A stretch of 8,890 bases of DNA from an uncultured Lachnospiraceae bacterium (GTDB taxonomy: Bacteria > Bacillota > Clostridia > Lachnospirales > Lachnospiraceae). Within the stretch, counting starts at the first letter, position 1; each line of letters starts with the position of its first letter. The position numbers were made by a program, and so were the translations under genes. A model generated the notes under the pieces. It did not search any database. It saw only the letters and a list, made by a program, of their open reading frames with translations, and had not been told where the DNA came from. The stretch covers positions 1 to 8,890 of the forward strand of contig CALGGH010000040.1 of NCBI GenBank assembly GCA_937916415.1. The letters run 5' to 3'. Shown in pieces: positions 7,312-8,890 of this stretch.

Positions 7312-7390
7312 GGGGCACGGAGGTTTTCTAAGAGATAAGGATTTTTACTGAAAATAATTCGATTGCGCGGCAAAACAAAAAGATTTTGGA

Positions 7391-7428
7391 AAGAAAACCC
7401 CGGAAATGCTGAATTCCCGGGGGTTTTT
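7391..7428 (-). terminator. Rho-independent terminator after rpsI
   Basis: AAAACCCC (7394-7401) pairs with GGGGTTTT (7420-7427). The stem is extended inward by GGAA/TTCC pairing (7402-7405 with 7414-7417) around a small GCTG-centred loop. On the minus strand the stem is followed by a TTTTCTT tract (7391-7397), which places it as the terminator of rplM-rpsI, about 20 bases after the rpsI stop. The other strand also ends in five T residues, so it may work in both directions. Confidence 0.85.
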
Positions 7429-7447
7429 GTATGTCTCTTGGTCTCGA

Positions 7448-7855
7448 TTAACGCTTCGAGAACTGCGGAGCTCTACGAGCCGCCTTGAGGCCGTACTTCT
7501 TACGCTCCTTCATGCGAGGATCCCTGGTGAGGTATCCTGCGGACTTCAGTGCCGGCCTGTATTCAGGATCTGCCTGAAGAAGTGCCCTGGCGATTCCGTG
7601 ACGGCATGCGCCTGCCTGTCCGGTGAATCCGCCACCCTTGACGATGATGTTGACGTCGAACTTCTCCAGGGTGTCGGTGGCAACCAGAGGCTGACGAAGG
7701 ATAACCTTCAGCGTCTCAGGTCCGAAATAATCATCGAGTTCCCTGTTATTAACCTTGATCTGACCCTTACCGGGCTTAAGATATACTCTTGCAACGGATT
7801 TCTTTCTTCTGCCCGTTCCATAATAGCTGATCTGACTCTTTGCTGCTCTTGCCAT
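7448..7855 (-). CDS. rpsI: 30S ribosomal protein S9
   Basis: This 135-residue ribosomal protein S9 belongs to the small subunit; its basic C-terminal tail reaches the P-site tRNA. Diagnostic stretches are YYGTGRRKKSVARVYLKPGKG (residues 11-31), the KGGGFTGQAGACRHGIARALL core (73-93), and the C-terminus SAGYLTRDPRMKERKKYGLKAARRAPQFSKR with the conserved final SKR. The N-terminus is a few residues longer than in many homologues (MARAAKSQIS before YYGTG). ATG 7853-7855 has AAGGAGA upstream at about 9 bases. It lies 27 bases after rplM and is followed by the terminator at 7391-7428, closing the unit. Confidence 0.98.
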   Translation of the reverse strand: MARAAKSQISYYGTGRRKKSVARVYLKPGKGQIKVNNRELDDYFGPETLKVILRQPLVATDTLEKFDVNIIVKGGGFTGQAGACRHGIARALLQADPEYRPALKSAGYLTRDPRMKERKKYGLKAARRAPQFSKR

Positions 7856-7882
7856 TATCGCATTCTCCTTTACAAAACCTTA

Positions 7883-8311
7883 TTAGAACTCAAGTACTTC
7901 GGGCTTCTGAGCAGCCTGCTCATGCTCCGGCCCGGCATATACGTGAAGCTTGCCATACATCTTCCTGCCGAGAGGTCCCTTGGGAAGCATGCCCTTAACG
8001 GCCAGCTCAACAACCCTCTCAGGCTTGTTAGCCATCATTTCCCTGAGGGTAGTCTCCTTCATGCCGCCTACGTAATCTGAGTGATGATAGTAGATCTTCT
8101 GATCAAGCTTGCGTCCGGTAACCTTTACCTTGGCAGCATTTACGACGATGACGTAATCACCCATGTCCTCATGAGGGGTGAACTCAGGCTTATTCTTGCC
8201 CCTGAGAACCTTGGCAACCTCCGAAGCCAGACGGCCCAGGGTCTTGCCTTCAGCATCTACGACGTACCATTTCTTCTCAATGGCATCGGGATTAGGCATA
8301 TATGTCTTCAT
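7883..8311 (-). CDS. rplM: 50S ribosomal protein L13
   Basis: This 142-residue large-subunit protein L13, of normal family length, is an early assembly protein that binds 23S rRNA. Diagnostic segments are KKWYVVDAEGKTLGRLASEVAKVLRGKNKPEFTPHEDMGDYVIVVNA, the YYHHSDYVGG loop, and AVKGMLPKGPLGRKMYGKLHVYAGPEHEQAAQKP. ATG 8309-8311 follows an AGGAGG ribosome binding site (8316-8321) at about 4-5 bases. It is co-transcribed with rpsI, the classic bacterial pairing. Confidence 0.98.
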   Translation of the reverse strand: MKTYMPNPDAIEKKWYVVDAEGKTLGRLASEVAKVLRGKNKPEFTPHEDMGDYVIVVNAAKVKVTGRKLDQKIYYHHSDYVGGMKETTLREMMANKPERVVELAVKGMLPKGPLGRKMYGKLHVYAGPEHEQAAQKPEVLEF

Positions 8312-8446
8312 AATTCCTCCTAAAACTTATGCATGTTGTCTGCCAGTCATCATCCGTCTCGGGATGTCCGGGCCCGAACCTTCTGATGAAAACGGACGGT
8401 GCAAGCTGCAGTCGCGCTTCACGATGTCAGCTCATGCCGCCACGAA
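8312..8446 (-). promoter_or_regulatory. Structured 5' leader of rplM-rpsI, candidate L13 autoregulatory element
   Basis: About 135 bases separate the expected transcription start (near 8446) from the rplM ATG. The leader can form a two-part hairpin: an outer stem TCATCA/TGATGA (8347-8352 with 8384-8389) and an inner stem CTCGGG/CCCGAA (8358-8363 with 8373-8378, one wobble in RNA), with a 9-base loop. Firmicute rplM messages are known to carry an L13-responsive leader (Rfam L13_leader). Whether this belongs to that family cannot be shown by eye. Confidence 0.5.
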
Positions 8447-8451
8447 TATAT

Positions 8452-8480
8452 ATTGTATTGCGAAACAGCCGTCACGTCAA
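8452..8480 (-). promoter_or_regulatory. Sigma-A-type promoter of rplM-rpsI
   Basis: On the minus strand TTGACG (-35, 8475-8480) and TACAAT (-10, 8452-8457) are separated by exactly 17 bases, each one mismatch from consensus. The AT-rich region upstream (8481-8520) could act as an UP element, as expected for a strongly expressed ribosomal protein operon. The insertion element begins roughly 40 bases upstream of the -35 box. Confidence 0.88.
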
Positions 8481-8519
8481 GAAACATTTTTCATATGAAA
8501 TAACGTTATAAACCATTTT

Positions 8520-8600
8520 TGATAATGTCTTAATAAACCACAAGAGAAAATGTCTCAAACGTGGTAGACTATCCTCCGGATAAGGAGGTGGACATTATCA
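8520..8600 (+). promoter_or_regulatory. Predicted three-way-junction leader masking the transposase ribosome binding site
   Basis: Three helices nest without conflict. P1 is TGATAATGTC/GACATTATCA (8520-8529 with 8591-8600, 10 perfect pairs). P2 is ACCAC/GTGGT (8537-8541 with 8561-8565), continued by GAGA/TCTC (8544-8547 with 8553-8556). P3 is CCTCC/GGAGG (8573-8577 with 8584-8588). P3 pairs the whole Shine-Dalgarno core, and P1 covers the likely start codon. Sequestering the start site in the message is a known way for insertion sequences to limit transposase made from outside transcripts; its use here is inference. Confidence 0.5.
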
Positions 8601-8890
8601 GAAAGGTAGATTTAAGAATGAATGAGCAACAGAAGTATGAAGTCATCAAAAACCTTGTTGACAACAATGGAAACAAGGACAGAGCTGCCATGACGCTGGG
8701 CATCTCCAGGAGGCAGGTGGATCGCCTGATAGCTGCTTACAAGGAAAAGGGCAAGGCAGCCTTCGTGCATGGAAACCGGGGACGAAAACCCGCAATTACG
8801 ACATCGGATGAGATCAGAAATACCGTCGTGGATCTCTACCGCACAAAATACTATGAGGCCAACTTCACCCACTTTACGGAACTGCTGGAG
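8588..8890 (+). CDS. ISNCY-like transposase, N-terminal part
   Basis: The frame is open to the right edge. It reads RKVDLRMNEQQKYEVIKNLVDNNGNKDRAAMTLGISRRQVDRLIAAYKEKG, a helix-turn-helix for binding the element ends. KAAFVHGNRGRKPAITTSDEIRNTVVDLYRTKYYEANFTHFTELLE follows, a stretch I recognise from ISNCY (IS1202-type) transposases of Firmicutes. The DDE catalytic domain would lie beyond the window. The start is uncertain. In-frame GTG 8588-8590 overlaps the AAGGAGG ribosome binding site. ATT 8594-8596 has the best spacing to it. ATG 8618-8620 is the first standard codon clear of it but drops the RKVDLR segment I recall being conserved. No strong promoter is evident on this strand. Confidence 0.8.
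   Translation, partial: MDIIRKVDLRMNEQQKYEVIKNLVDNNGNKDRAAMTLGISRRQVDRLIAAYKEKGKAAFVHGNRGRKPAITTSDEIRNTVVDLYRTKYYEANFTHFTELLE

Larger units (their letters stand above)
8520..8890 (+). mobile_element. ISNCY-like insertion sequence, left part (runs off right edge)
   Basis: The region holds the transposase start and a repeat-rich 5' segment. The segment contains a 7-base direct repeat AATGTCT (8524-8530 and 8549-8555) and a perfect 10-base inverted repeat (8520-8529 with 8591-8600). The exact left end cannot be fixed without the right end or an empty site; it could lie near either AATGTCT copy. It sits between the rplM promoter and the right edge of the window and is oriented away from rplM. 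Confidence 0.6.

Noticed and set aside
7220..7318. A 33-residue N-terminal extension of the zinc-ribbon protein
   Set aside because: The extension runs through the -10 and -35 boxes of the promoter at 7283-7311. An ideal AAGGAGGG sits just before the internal ATG at 7219, where the zinc ribbon begins.
8484..8512. A possible plus-strand promoter with TATAAA at 8507-8512
   Set aside because: No acceptable -35 box occurs at 16-18 bases upstream (ACATTT-like only), so it is not listed as a promoter and is mentioned only in connection with the leader fold.
8612..8872. An 86-codon open frame on the minus strand at the right edge
   Set aside because: It is antisense to the transposase frame, which has a recognisable helix-turn-helix and family sequence.
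1..8890. CRISPR arrays, tRNA or rRNA genes
   Set aside because: No regularly spaced repeat series and no rRNA-like or cloverleaf tRNA sequence was seen on either strand while reading. No scanning program was available.

Overview
The window looks like a chromosomal segment from a Gram-positive anaerobe of the Bacillota, probably class Clostridia and plausibly a Lachnospiraceae relative. The reasons are the strong AGGAGG-type ribosome binding sites, the rplM-rpsI pair with sigma-A-like promoters, a seven-helix hybrid histidine kinase beside a diguanylate cyclase, and an ISNCY-like transposase of a type common in Firmicutes. G+C is roughly 55-60 percent in the stretches counted by hand. The genus cannot be named from this sequence.

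Layout, right to left, because almost everything is on the minus strand. At the right edge (about 8520-8890, plus strand) is the left part of an ISNCY-like insertion element with the first ~100 codons of its transposase. Its 5' region can fold into a compact three-way junction that masks the Shine-Dalgarno sequence. Diverging from it is the housekeeping unit rplM-rpsI (L13, S9), with a near-consensus promoter at 8452-8480, a ~130-base structured leader, and an intrinsic terminator at 7391-7428.

A second promoter (7283-7311) then drives a tightly packed leftward cluster of seven genes: a zinc-ribbon/DUF4870-like membrane protein; a 7TM hybrid histidine kinase with a C-terminal receiver; a membrane diguanylate cyclase with a large extracytoplasmic sensor; a 72-77 residue protein with a striking HHGRCDIGSP motif; a GT11-like (fucosyltransferase-type) glycosyltransferase; a PutP-type sodium/solute symporter; and a secreted protein with bacterial Ig-like and NodB-deacetylase sequence. 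Gaps are 5, 18, overlap, overlap or a few bases, 23 and about 6 bases, and no terminator was seen between them, so one transcript is likely. A plausible reading is a sensory c-di-GMP module linked to surface-glycan modification and cell-envelope or nutrient functions. That link rests on gene order alone.

The left end of the cluster is abnormal. The symporter stops where PutP proteins normally enter their last transmembrane helix. The next ORF, in the same frame, joins a signal peptide to only the second half of an Ig-like domain and only the second half of a NodB domain, lacking the metal-binding motifs. This suggests decay, rearrangement or an assembly join. The other points of most interest are the small HGRCD protein inside the c-di-GMP/glycosyltransferase cluster and the structured leader of the insertion element.
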